Positions 1 to 12,068 of a stretch of DNA of 46,052 nt are shown piece after piece. This DNA is from Thermodesulfobacteriales bacterium (GTDB taxonomy: Bacteria; Desulfobacterota; Thermodesulfobacteria; Thermodesulfobacteriales; Thermodesulfatatoraceae). The stretch is from positions 1 through 46,052 of the forward strand of contig JALSPG010000053.1 in assembly GCA_026986115.1 (NCBI GenBank), in the 5' to 3' direction. How positions within the stretch are numbered: the stretch's first letter is position 1; every line of letters starts with the position of its first letter. The position numbers and the translations under genes were made by a program. The notes beneath the pieces were generated by a model that was not told where the DNA came from, did not search any database, and worked only from the letters and a program-made list of their open reading frames with translations.

Positions 1-32
1 AGGCCTTAAGAAAAGGTGTTTACAAAGTTTTC
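1..32 (+). repeat. Possible fragment of the palindromic element's right half (copy D)
   Basis: AGGCCTTAAGAAAAG (1-15) is identical to 3718-3732, followed by similar GTGTTTACAAAGTTT versus ATGTTTTGCAAAGGTC. Confidence 0.5.
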
Positions 33-74
33 CAGAAAATGTTTGGAAAGAATAGATTAGCGACTTGCAAAGTC

Positions 75-527
75 TCATTTAATTATTTCTTGGGCTTGGA
101 GATAGATTTTTAGAGCAAATTTGAGGAGATTTTCCCATATAAAATTGGTCTTGCTTATGATTTCTTTTAAGCTTTCTCCTGAAGGATTCTGTTTATTGAT
201 TTCTATTTTCCATTTTTGTTGTAAGATTTTGAGTTCTTTTTGAGTTTTAAGCATTTGTTTTTCAAGGCTTTTGACTAAACTTTCTAAGGAACTTTTTTCT
301 ATTTCAGAAAGGCCCAAATTTTCTGCTCGAGCTATATAAGAACGTAACTTTTTTAATATTTCTAATACTAATTCTCGTTGATCTAAATAAGTTATATCTC
401 TTTTATACCAAACTTTAAGTTTGAGATGCGAAGTTTTGTGAGGAAAATATCTAGACTTGGGATAATATCCATAGGAATTGTGGAAAATAAGAATAATTAA
501 TGCTGAAATTATGAGAGCTCTTTTCAT
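75..527 (-). CDS. Secreted/periplasmic helical hypothetical protein (weakly Spy/CpxP-like)
   Basis: ORF with N-terminal signal-like hydrophobic segment (MKRALIISALIILIFHNSYG) and a long charged helical region; 4-bp overlap with the next gene. Confidence 0.6.
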   Translation of the reverse strand: MKRALIISALIILIFHNSYGYYPKSRYFPHKTSHLKLKVWYKRDITYLDQRELVLEILKKLRSYIARAENLGLSEIEKSSLESLVKSLEKQMLKTQKELKILQQKWKIEINKQNPSGESLKEIISKTNFIWENLLKFALKIYLQAQEIIK

Positions 528-1219
528 TCTTTATCTACTCCTTTTAAAGCTACAAATCCCTCTGGGGTTAGAATGGGAACAACTTTATAAACGTTTTCTT
601 GGGCACAAAATGCGACATCTTCTTTGTATCCTAATTTAACGAGTTTTTTTGCGTGATGAGAGGTGAAAATTTCTTTAGAAACATCTTCTATAGAAGCAGC
701 ATATTTTCGGGCTATTATTGCGGCATCGTTTTGAGAGATATATTCTTCTAAAGAAAGAGCCACTTTTCCAGCAAAAAGAAAATCTTCTAAGGATAGTTCT
801 CCTTCCGTTCCCGCACATAAGATAACTACTTCTTCAAATCTTCGTGCAAAAGATACTATGGATTTGAGATTGAGAAAACTACCGACGCAAATTGCTTTCG
901 CCTTTTTTATAAAAGCAAGGGCTTTAGTTCCATTAGTGGTGGTGAGTACTACTTTAGCGTGTGCCATTTTGTAAGCTTCTCGTGGACTATTACCTAAGTC
1001 AAATCCTTCTGGCGGAATTCCTCCTCTTTCTCCAGCTATAAGGAACCCCTTTTCACGATAGAGGAGAGCTTCATCTACCGAAGCTAGAGGTTTGATTACT
1101 TGGGCATCTTCTGCTAGAGCAGCTACTATTGTGGAGGTAGCTCTTAAAATATCTACCAAAATTACGAGTCCTTCGGTTTCCAAAGGAGATGGAAGAGGAT
1201 AAACTTTAATAATTTTCAT
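524..1219 (-). CDS. comB: 2-phosphosulfolactate phosphatase (ComB) family protein
   Basis: Motifs VDILRATSTI, GERGGIPPEGFDLGNSP and TTTNGTKA are typical of the ComB family. Confidence 0.85.
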   Translation of the reverse strand: MKIIKVYPLPSPLETEGLVILVDILRATSTIVAALAEDAQVIKPLASVDEALLYREKGFLIAGERGGIPPEGFDLGNSPREAYKMAHAKVVLTTTNGTKALAFIKKAKAICVGSFLNLKSIVSFARRFEEVVILCAGTEGELSLEDFLFAGKVALSLEEYISQNDAAIIARKYAASIEDVSKEIFTSHHAKKLVKLGYKEDVAFCAQENVYKVVPILTPEGFVALKGVDKE

Positions 1220-2273
1220 TGAAAACCTCTTTTAATGCTTTACAAAAATAATCGTTCTCTTCTCTAGAACGTAAAGCAAAACGTAAGAAGTAAGGATTTA
1301 AACCGTAAATATTAGAAGCATCTCTGGTTAAGATATGATGCTGATATAGTAAAGCTTTCCAAAGAGAATGGACTTTGTGAGGAAATTTTAATAGGAAAAA
1401 ATGAGTTCTACTGGGAAAAATTTTTAAAGGCAAGTCTTTTAAAATTTTCAAAATTCTTTTTCTTTCATCTTTAACAAATTCTCTAACTTTTATAATATAA
1501 TCTTTCTGATCTAAAAGCCAATTCCCTGCTACTTGGGCTAATCTGTTAACATTCCAAGGCAAAAATAAACTCCAAAGAAATTCAGAAAGTTTTTGGCTTG
1601 CTATTGCAAAACCTAATCGCAATCCTGGAATACGATAAATCTTGGAAAAAGAACGGAGAATTATTGTATTCTCTGGAGGTTTTCCTAAGTCTAAAAGAGA
1701 AGCTCTTTCTTCTACAAAATCACTGTAAGATTCGTCTATGATGAAAAAGACATCGGGGAAATTAAAAATGATCTCTTGCAATTTTTGTGGAGGGATAAGA
1801 GCTCCTGTAGGGTTATTGGGGTTACAAATAAAGACTAAATCTTTCTTTTGCAATCTATTGGTAAGATCTTCAAGGGGAGGAGAAAACAAAGTTTCTTCCT
1901 CTGCTAGAATAAATATAGGTCTTATTCCTAATTGTTTGGCAGCATCAGCATAATCACTATAAGTAGGGCCCAAAATTATAACCCTCTTAGGGTTTAGGAT
2001 TTTTGGGATCCCAAAGATCCATTCGGTGGTGCCAGAAGAAGGGAGAATCTGGTCTTGATGAAGGCTGTAAATTTGGGCTAACTTTTCTCTTAAGGTAAAG
2101 CTATCAACCTCGGGAAGGTTTTCGATTTCGGCAAGATGAGCTTTTAGCAAATCATAAAGGCCTTGAGGTGGAGGAAGAGGAGAGACATTGCTGCTATGAT
2201 CTTTAATTTCTGAAGGGTTAAGACCTAATTTGCGGGCGAGATGATATATTTCTCCACCGTGCCCGCGAAGCAT
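1206..2273 (-). CDS. cobD: PLP-dependent aminotransferase, CobD/HisC-like (threonine-phosphate decarboxylase type)
   Basis: N-terminal HGGEIYHLARKLGL...DHSSNVSPL is CobD-like; PLP Lys in SFSKIYRIPGLRLGF; CNPNNPTG motif. Confidence 0.8.
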   Translation of the reverse strand: MLRGHGGEIYHLARKLGLNPSEIKDHSSNVSPLPPPQGLYDLLKAHLAEIENLPEVDSFTLREKLAQIYSLHQDQILPSSGTTEWIFGIPKILNPKRVIILGPTYSDYADAAKQLGIRPIFILAEEETLFSPPLEDLTNRLQKKDLVFICNPNNPTGALIPPQKLQEIIFNFPDVFFIIDESYSDFVEERASLLDLGKPPENTIILRSFSKIYRIPGLRLGFAIASQKLSEFLWSLFLPWNVNRLAQVAGNWLLDQKDYIIKVREFVKDERKRILKILKDLPLKIFPSRTHFFLLKFPHKVHSLWKALLYQHHILTRDASNIYGLNPYFLRFALRSREENDYFCKALKEVFNENY

Positions 2274-3095
2274 TTACCATTCTCCAGTTTTTAAATAATT
2301 TTCGATAGAAGCAGTAAGATCGTAAGGACCAGAAAGAGGATTCCCGAAAGCATCGCAAAGGGTCTTTTCTTTGAGTTTAATATTTTTCTCCGCAAAAGCC
2401 TTAATAGTATAAACAATAAGAGGTAACTCTCTTTTTACTCCTTCCTCTCTAATAAGTGCAAAAAGTGGCTCGTTTTCTCCTTCTTCTTGTATTATTGCTT
2501 GAAGTCCTTTTTGATTTTTTTTCTGAAGGAATTTTTCCCAAAGAGGATCAAATTTTTTCCCCCGGATAGGGAAACGACAAAAGGTTACTGCTGGCCCTCG
2601 ATCAAGTTCTGGAGTTACCAAATGCATCATCACTCCTGTTTCATCTGCCTCTTGTTCTAAAAGTTGCCAGATTACTTCTTGCCAGGTTCCTTGAGGACCT
2701 CCGGGAAGGGCAGGGTGCAAATTTATCATGGGGAGTTTTTCGCAAAGATCTGCAGAAACAACCCACATATATCCTGCTAATACTACTAGATCTGAAGGTT
2801 TGTCTTTTAAAAGTTCGTAAACAGCTTGGTGATATTTGCGGCGCCAAATTTCTCGCTCTTTAATCCGTAATTCTGGAGCAAATTTTTTGGCAGAAAGATA
2901 AAGGACAGGAATATTTAATTCGTTACAAAGATACAAAAACTTATCACTCTCGGGACTCTCTCCCGGCTCTCGAGATAAAAAGACGTATGTAATGTGGGCA
3001 GGGATAAAACCCTCTTTAATCCTTTCCCAAACGACCCTAAGTAAATCTCGGGCTGCTTTGTCTCTGCCTGTAGAAAACCAACCTAAAGAAAACAT
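2274..3095 (-). CDS. Formyltransferase-family protein (PurN-like N-terminal domain)
   Basis: NLHPALPGGPQG and VTPELDRGP resemble the N-H-D catalytic pattern of PurN/Fmt enzymes; start moved to an internal Met (MFSLGWFSTGRDKAA). Confidence 0.7.
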   Translation of the reverse strand: MFSLGWFSTGRDKAARDLLRVVWERIKEGFIPAHITYVFLSREPGESPESDKFLYLCNELNIPVLYLSAKKFAPELRIKEREIWRRKYHQAVYELLKDKPSDLVVLAGYMWVVSADLCEKLPMINLHPALPGGPQGTWQEVIWQLLEQEADETGVMMHLVTPELDRGPAVTFCRFPIRGKKFDPLWEKFLQKKNQKGLQAIIQEEGENEPLFALIREEGVKRELPLIVYTIKAFAEKNIKLKEKTLCDAFGNPLSGPYDLTASIENYLKTGEW

Positions 3096-3220
3096 AATTT
3101 CTATTTCTCCTTTCAATACATCATAAAAAGACCGTCCTTATTCAGCAACAAATTTTTTATTGCCATTTTTAAAAATTTTGGATAAAAAAGATCCAATTAG
3201 ACCTTAAATGAGGAAAAGTT

Positions 3221-3664
3221 ATGAAGATAAATCGTGCTACGGATTATGGAGTGCGATTAATGGTTTATTTAGCCACTGAAGGGGGGAAAACCGTCCCCAG
3301 AGCGGAGGTATCTTCTGCCATGGATATCCCTTCAGAATTTTTGGCCAAGATTGCCCAACACTTAGCTCGGGCAGGACTTTTAGAGATTAAACAAGGTCGA
3401 ATGGGGGGATATCGTCTCAAGCGTTCTCCAGAAGAAATAACACTTTTAGAGATTGTAGAAGCTTTGGAAGGAGAAATTTTTCTCAATATCTGTGTAGGAG
3501 ATCCTAAAGCTTGCCGATTTAGTTCTACATGTAAGGTACATCTTGTATGGAAAGCAGCAAGAGAGGGGTTGCGAGATTTATTAGGCAGTATTCGCCTAAC
3601 AAATCTTATTATTAAAGAAAGACCTTTGCAAAATAGCCAAGAGCGATGTTGCAAGTACAACTAG
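3221..3664 (+). CDS. Rrf2-family transcriptional regulator, probable Fe-S ligand cysteines
   Basis: MKINRATDYGVRLMVYLA and KQGRMGGYRLKR are Rrf2 hallmarks; C-x6-C-x5-C-x2-H cluster (CVGDPKACRFSSTCKVH). Confidence 0.92.
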   Translation: MKINRATDYGVRLMVYLATEGGKTVPRAEVSSAMDIPSEFLAKIAQHLARAGLLEIKQGRMGGYRLKRSPEEITLLEIVEALEGEIFLNICVGDPKACRFSSTCKVHLVWKAAREGLRDLLGSIRLTNLIIKERPLQNSQERCCKYN

Positions 3665-3750
3665 AGGGGGATCCGTTCCCATTTTTCGGAACGAAAAATG
3701 GGAACGGATCCTTGATTAGGCCTTAAGAAAAGATGTTTTGCAAAGGTCTC
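3619..3750 (+). mobile_element. MITE-like palindromic element, copy A
   Basis: AGACCTTTGCAAAA at 3620-3633 is the reverse complement of TTTTGCAAAGGTCT at 3736-3749; flanked by AAAGA (3614-3618 and 3751-3755); internal perfect 20-bp inverted repeat; related copies elsewhere in the window. Confidence 0.8.
3669..3711. repeat. Perfect 20-bp inverted repeat with 3-nt loop
   Basis: GGATCCGTTCCCATTTTTCG-GAA-CGAAAAATGGGAACGGATCC read directly. Confidence 0.97.
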
Positions 3751-3780
3751 AAAGAGTAAATCCAAGGAGGAGGTGGGTTG

Positions 3781-5130
3781 ATGTTTGATGTAGTTTTACT
3801 TTCACGACTCCAATTCGCAGTGGCCTCTATGTTTCATTTTCTTTTTGTCCCCTTGACTTTGGGGCTTTCTGTTTTGACAGCCATTTTCGAAACCCTCTAT
3901 GTAAAGACTGGAGACGAAGATTACAAGCGAGCAGCAAAGTTCTGGGGCAAACTTTTTCTTATTAATTTCGCTTTAGGGGTGGTTACTGGTATAACTCTCG
4001 AATTTCAGTTCGGTACGAACTGGTCTCGCTATTCCATGTATGTGGGTGATATTTTTGGTTCTTTACTTGCTATTGAAGCTACTTTAGCTTTCTTTTTGGA
4101 ATCTACTTTTATTGCAGTTTGGCATTTTGGTTGGGATCGCCTTTCACCAAAGCTTCATGCCCTTTCTATCTGGTTGGTAGCTATCGCTTCTAACGTTTCT
4201 GCACTGTGGATTCTTTTGGCCAATGGTTGGATGCAACATCCTGTCGGTTATACCATCAGGAACGGACGTGCAGAGCTTGAGAGTTTTCGGGCAGTGGTGA
4301 CTAATTCCTTTGGTTGGATGGAATTTATCCATACAGTTTCAGGGGCCTACATTTTGGCAGGATTTTTTGTTTTAGGGATTTCGGCTTGGCATCTTTTACG
4401 GAAAAACGAAACAGTTTTTTTTAAAAAATGTTTTCGGGTAGCAGCTACGTGGACTCTTATCTTTGCCCTTTTTGAGGTTTTTAACGGGCATCTGCATGGA
4501 AGTGAAGTTGCCAAAGCACAACCTACCAAGTTGGCGGCTATGGAATCTCTTTGGGAAACCAAAAATGGAGCCCCAATGTATCTCTTTATAGTGCCTGACG
4601 AAGAAAATGAACGTAACAAGATAGAACTTTTTCCTATACCAGGGATGCTTAGTCTCCTTGCTTACCACAATCCTTCTGCTACAGTGAAAGGACTCAAGGA
4701 ATGGTCTGAGGAAGAGCGCCCTCCTGTTACACCAACTTTTTGGTCTTTTAGATTGATGGTAGGACTTGGTTTTCTATTTGCAGCTCTAAGTATTTGGGTC
4801 TTTTTAAAACGTCACGAAATTGAAAAAAACCATTTTCTCCTCAGAATTTTGCCTTGGATGATTCCGTTACCTTATCTCGCTTGTGAATTAGGCTGGATAG
4901 TAGCGGAGGTGGGACGCCAGCCTTGGATAGTTTATGGTTTGATGGAAACCAGTGCTGCGGTTTCTCCCCTTTCTCCCGTTCAGGTGGGAATTTCTCTTGC
5001 GGCCTTTATTTTGGTATATACCCTTTTGGGACTGGTAGATTTTTATCTTCTTTTCAAATATGCTCGTAAAGGCCCCGAGAAAATATCTCTCGCTCCCGTA
5101 TCTGCGGCAGGTTCTCCTGCCACTAATTAA
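3781..5130 (+). CDS. cydA: Cytochrome bd quinol oxidase subunit I
   Basis: CydA architecture with KAQPTKLAAMESLWET Q-loop motif and GRQPW motif; AAGGAGGAGG RBS before ATG 3781. Confidence 0.97.
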   Translation: MFDVVLLSRLQFAVASMFHFLFVPLTLGLSVLTAIFETLYVKTGDEDYKRAAKFWGKLFLINFALGVVTGITLEFQFGTNWSRYSMYVGDIFGSLLAIEATLAFFLESTFIAVWHFGWDRLSPKLHALSIWLVAIASNVSALWILLANGWMQHPVGYTIRNGRAELESFRAVVTNSFGWMEFIHTVSGAYILAGFFVLGISAWHLLRKNETVFFKKCFRVAATWTLIFALFEVFNGHLHGSEVAKAQPTKLAAMESLWETKNGAPMYLFIVPDEENERNKIELFPIPGMLSLLAYHNPSATVKGLKEWSEEERPPVTPTFWSFRLMVGLGFLFAALSIWVFLKRHEIEKNHFLLRILPWMIPLPYLACELGWIVAEVGRQPWIVYGLMETSAAVSPLSPVQVGISLAAFILVYTLLGLVDFYLLFKYARKGPEKISLAPVSAAGSPATN

Positions 5131-5150
5131 GAGAGAAGGAGGGATTAAGA

Positions 5151-6188
5151 ATGGAACAAAATATTTTTCAGGTTATCTGGTTTATTCTCTGGGGAGTCCT
5201 TTGGGCCGTTTATTTTATGTTGGATGGTTTCGATTTTGGCCTGGGGATGCTTATGCCTTTTATTGCTAAAAATGATTCCGAAAGACGAATTATTTATAAT
5301 GCCGCAGGGCCATTTTGGGACGGAAATGAGGTTTGGCTTATTACCGCGGGAGGAGCTACTTTTGCAGCTTTTCCTAAGACTTACGCTATTATGTTTAGCG
5401 CTCTTTATACTCCTCTCCTTCTCATCCTCTTTGCTCTTATCCTCCGAGGAGTGGCATTTGAATTTCGAGGCAAAGAAGAAAGCCCTGTCTGGAAAATGGT
5501 TTGGGATATTTGTCTGGTGATAGGGAGCTTTCTTCCTGCTCTCCTTTTTGGAGTAGCTTTTGCTAATTTTTTCAAAGGTCTTCCTATAGATTGGCAAGGA
5601 ATTATGCATGGCAACACCTTAAGCCTTCTAAATCCTTACGGACTGCTTGGGGGCCTTCTTTTTGTGGTGATGTTTTTAGTCCACGGGGCTCTTTGGTTGG
5701 CGGTCAAAAGTAATGGTGTCCTTAAGTGGAGGGCTAAAGTTGTTGCCGAAAAATTTTGGGTCCTCGAGGTGTTATTGGCTTTGATATTTTTTATGGCTAC
5801 AGGTTTTCTTACAGACCTCTGGGCTAATTTCTTTCATTACAAGATCCTCTTGATTATTCCTGCTCTAGCGGTTTTAGGGCTTGTTGCCATACCGGGCTTT
5901 TTGGCTTCAGGTGCGTACTGGAAGGCTTGGTTTGCGTCTGCTCTTACCATTGTTTTCACTACTGCTTTCGGAGTTGCAGGGCTTTTTCCGAGACTAATTC
6001 CTTCTAGTTTAAATCCCTCTTGGAGCCTTACCATTTACAATTCCTCCTCAAGCCCTCTTACCCTTAAAATTATGACTGTGGTAGCCTTCATATTTGTTCC
6101 TGTGGTTATTCTTTATCAGGTTTGGACTTACAAGACCTTTTCTGAAAAGGTAAGACCTGAGTTTTTGGAAACTGAAGAAGCTTACTAA
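5151..6188 (+). CDS. cydB: Cytochrome bd quinol oxidase subunit II
   Basis: Multi-TM protein with FMLDGFDFGLGML and GNEVWLITAGGATFAAFP, directly downstream of cydA. Confidence 0.97.
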   Translation: MEQNIFQVIWFILWGVLWAVYFMLDGFDFGLGMLMPFIAKNDSERRIIYNAAGPFWDGNEVWLITAGGATFAAFPKTYAIMFSALYTPLLLILFALILRGVAFEFRGKEESPVWKMVWDICLVIGSFLPALLFGVAFANFFKGLPIDWQGIMHGNTLSLLNPYGLLGGLLFVVMFLVHGALWLAVKSNGVLKWRAKVVAEKFWVLEVLLALIFFMATGFLTDLWANFFHYKILLIIPALAVLGLVAIPGFLASGAYWKAWFASALTIVFTTAFGVAGLFPRLIPSSLNPSWSLTIYNSSSSPLTLKIMTVVAFIFVPVVILYQVWTYKTFSEKVRPEFLETEEAY

Positions 6189-6192
6189 AATT

Positions 6193-6212
6193 GGGGGGCC
6201 TAAGGGCTCCCC
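6193..6212. terminator. Possible shared terminator hairpin between convergent cydB and cobQ
   Basis: GGGGGGCC-TAAG-GGCTCCCC, 8-bp stem with one G-U; overlaps the cobQ stop codon; T-tracts are weak. Confidence 0.4.
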
Positions 6213-7633
6213 TCTAAAGCTTTTTCTACTTGGAGATAAAAATTCTTAAAAGCGGCAATTTTTGAAAAACTTTCCAGTTTCTTTTGAAGATAACTTCTGA
6301 AAGATACCTTGTGACGGGGAGGAAAATTGAAATACTTGCGGGCGTAATTTAGAAATTGGTTCCGAAAATCGTCGTTATAAAAAATTCCGTGAAGATAAGT
6401 ACCGAAAACATTTCCTTCGGCAAAAGAAGTTACTTCCTTCCCCTTCCAGAAGCTTCTTCCATAACGGATCTCGAAGCCTTTAATTTTTCCTTTAAAAAAG
6501 GGAAAATCGAAAACTGCTTCCCGTGAAGTAGCAATTTTTTGGGAATAGAAAATAGTTTCATGAGGTAAAAGCCCCAAAGCCTTCTCTTGGCCTTGGTTTT
6601 CGATCCCTTCATCCCGGATACTTTTTCCTAAAAGCTGGAACCCTCCACACAGGCCAAAGATAATTTTTTCTTTAGCAAGTTTACAAATGACCTCGAAAAG
6701 CCCGCGTTTTTTTAAATATGCCAAAGAAAACAGGGTATTTTTGCTCCCCGGGAGGAAAATAATATGGGCTTGGTAGAGGGCGCAAGGATTGTCGGTGAGG
6801 ATAATTTCTACGTCTTTTTCGGCCTTAAAAGGATCAAAATCTAAATAATTAGATAAATGAGGATAATAAACTACTGCTATTTTTAATCCTTGAGAGGAAA
6901 ATGTCCCTCGAGGTAGCCCTAAAGAGGCGCTGTCTTCCTCGAAAATACTTTCTGGCAAATAAGGTAGGAGTCCGAGACAAGGTTTGCGGGTCTTTTTTTC
7001 GAGTATTTTTTTTCCTTCTTTAAACAGTTCCTCTGCTCCCCGAAATTTATTTATTACAAAACCACAAGAATATTCTTTAAGCTCGGGTACTAATTCATAA
7101 GTTCCCCATATTTGGGCAAAAATTCCTCCTCTATCGATATCTCCTACTAGAAGAAAAGGGATACCATATCGTTTTATAATTTCGTAATTGACAAAGTCAT
7201 CTTGGAGAAGATTGAGCTCTGCCAAAGACCCTGCTCCTTCAATAATGACAAGATCATTTTGGGCAGAGATTTCTTCAAAGATCTCGAAGACTTTTTCTTT
7301 ATAATAAGCCTTAAAACGACGAAATTCTGCTGAGGGCAGGATGCCTTCGCTTTTTCCCAAAAAGATTATTTCAGAAGAAAGATTTCCCATGGGTTTAAGA
7401 AGAAGGGGATTCATGCGGACTGTAGGCTTACGCCCTGCAGCCCAAGCTTGAAAGACTTGGGCATGGGCCATCTCTCCTTCTTCTGTAGCGAAGGCGTTAA
7501 GAGACATATTCTGGGCCTTAAAGGGGAAAACTTTAAGGCCCTGTTTGGCAAAATGGTGGGCAAGAAGAGCGGTTAATAAACTCTTGCCCACCGAAGACAT
7601 AGTACCTAAGACGGCCAAAGTTTTGGCCATCAA
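6200..7633 (-). CDS. cobQ: Cobyric acid synthase
   Basis: LGTMSSVGKSLLTALLAHHFA, FKAQNMSLNAFATEEGEMAHAQ and GLCGGFQLLG motifs. Confidence 0.95.
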   Translation of the reverse strand: MMAKTLAVLGTMSSVGKSLLTALLAHHFAKQGLKVFPFKAQNMSLNAFATEEGEMAHAQVFQAWAAGRKPTVRMNPLLLKPMGNLSSEIIFLGKSEGILPSAEFRRFKAYYKEKVFEIFEEISAQNDLVIIEGAGSLAELNLLQDDFVNYEIIKRYGIPFLLVGDIDRGGIFAQIWGTYELVPELKEYSCGFVINKFRGAEELFKEGKKILEKKTRKPCLGLLPYLPESIFEEDSASLGLPRGTFSSQGLKIAVVYYPHLSNYLDFDPFKAEKDVEIILTDNPCALYQAHIIFLPGSKNTLFSLAYLKKRGLFEVICKLAKEKIIFGLCGGFQLLGKSIRDEGIENQGQEKALGLLPHETIFYSQKIATSREAVFDFPFFKGKIKGFEIRYGRSFWKGKEVTSFAEGNVFGTYLHGIFYNDDFRNQFLNYARKYFNFPPRHKVSFRSYLQKKLESFSKIAAFKNFYLQVEKALEGSP

Positions 7634-7635
7634 CG

Positions 7636-10171
<2,536 letters not shown>

Positions 10172-10197
<26 letters not shown>

Positions 10198-12064
10198 TTT
10201 CGGGAGAAAGTTGGAGGAGTTTTTCAAGTTCTTCTCCTTCAAGGGTTTCTTTGATGAGAAGGGTTTGGGCAAGAATTTCTAAACGTTTCCGGTGTTTGAC
10301 AAGTATTTCATAAGCCTTTTGATGGGCCTCTTCGATAATTTTTGCTACTTCCTGATCGATAAGACGAGCGGTTTCTTCACTTATATCTTCTCGATGCCTC
10401 AGTGCCGGTTCTATAAAAAGGGCCTCTCTTTTCCGAAAGGTCTGGGGGCCAAGTTTTTCACTCATTCCGTAATCCATCACCATGGCGCGGGCAATTTCTG
10501 TAGCCTGTTCCAAGTCATTTTGGGCTCCGGTAGAGACTTCTTGATAAATAGTTTCCTCTGCTGCTCGTCCACCAAGGAGGACCGCTAACTTATCCATAAG
10601 TTCCGAGCGTGTCATAAGATAGCGATCTTCAGTGGGAAGCTGTAGAGTATAACCCAAGGCTGCAACTCCTCGGGGCACAATTGAAATCCGATGTACCGGA
10701 TCGGCATGAGGAAGGGCCGCTGCCACTAAAGCGTGCCCTGCTTCATGGTAGGCCACCCTTTCCTTTTCGCGCCGGGAAATATAACGGCTCTTCTTTTTGA
10801 GTCCTGCTACAACTCTGTCTACCGCTTCCTCAAAATCTTCCATCTCTACCCAGGATTTCCCCTTCCGGGCTGCCAAAAGAGCGGCTTCATTTACGACATT
10901 GGCCAAATCTGCTCCTACCATGCCGGGCGTCCGGGCAGCAATTATTTTGAGATCTACATCAGGGGCAAGTTTTACTTGCCGCGTATGGACTTTTAAAATG
11001 GCTTCTCGGCCCTTAATATCAGGTCTGTCTACCACAATGTGTCTATCGAAGCGTCCGGGACGCAGGAGGGCAGGGTCGAGAATTTCAGGCCGATTGGTAG
11101 CAGCCATGATGATAACGCCTTTTTTGGAATCAAAACCATCCATTTCTGTAAGGAGCTGAGCTAGAGTCTGTTCCCTTTCATCTACTCCAGAAACAGGAGA
11201 AACTCCTCTTACCTTTCCTAGGGCGTCTATTTCATCAATAAAAATGATACAGGGAGCCTTTTCTTCCGCTTGTTTGAAAAGATCGCGTACCCTTGCTGCT
11301 CCCACACCTACAAAAAGTTCTACAAAAGACGAACCAGAAATCGATATAAATGGAACTCCTGCTTCTCCAGCAACGGCTTTAGCTAAAAGGGTTTTTCCTG
11401 TTCCCGGAGGGCCTACTAAAAGCACCCCCTTGGGGATTTTTCCTCCAAGAGCAGTGAATTTTTGGGGATTTTTTAAGAAATCGATAATCTGTTGAAGCTC
11501 TTCTACAGCTTCGTCAACCCCAGCTACATCTTTAAAGGTGACCTCTATTTCATCTTGTACATAAATGCGAGCCTTGCTCTTGGCTACCCCCATCAATCCT
11601 CCCTCAGGGGGGCCAAAACGTTTCATTAAGAGGATCCAAAGACCTAAAAAGAAAAGAAGGGGTAAAACCCAAGAAAGAAGTTCTTTGAGCCACGAAGCCT
11701 CTTTAGCCGCTTCGTAATGCAGCCCTTTTTCGTCCAAAAGTTTCATAAGTTCCGGATCATCAAGACGCAGGGTAAAAAAACGATTAGTGGAGAGCTTAAC
11801 TGGTTTTTGACGTAACCGGGCCAAGATTTCTGAAGCCCTAGGTTTTAATTCGCCTTCGATAAAGTTTTCACCGATAAGGAGGTCATCCACAAGCCCATCT
11901 TTAAGAAGGACCTTGAACTCGCTATAAGAAATATTGGTGCGCGGTGTAAAACGAGAAAGCTCTAAAAAAACGAAGAGGAGAATAATGAAAAATAACAAAT
12001 ACCAGCCGTAGCGAAAGGAAAAGTGTGGCCCAAACTTAAAAGTTTTTTTCTTTTTATCCTCCAA
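10172..12064 (-). CDS. ftsH: ATP-dependent zinc metalloprotease FtsH
   Basis: Walker [35 protein letters not shown]-like region and HEAGH protease motif. Confidence 0.98.
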
Positions 12065-12068
12065 GATG

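Noticed and set aside
3265-3660. 131-aa minus-strand ORF
   Set aside because: Antisense to rrf2, which has a recognised family signature.
6200-7633. Cobalamin riboswitch near cobQ
   Set aside because: cobQ lies 3 bp downstream of yajC with no leader; no riboswitch-like region recognised.
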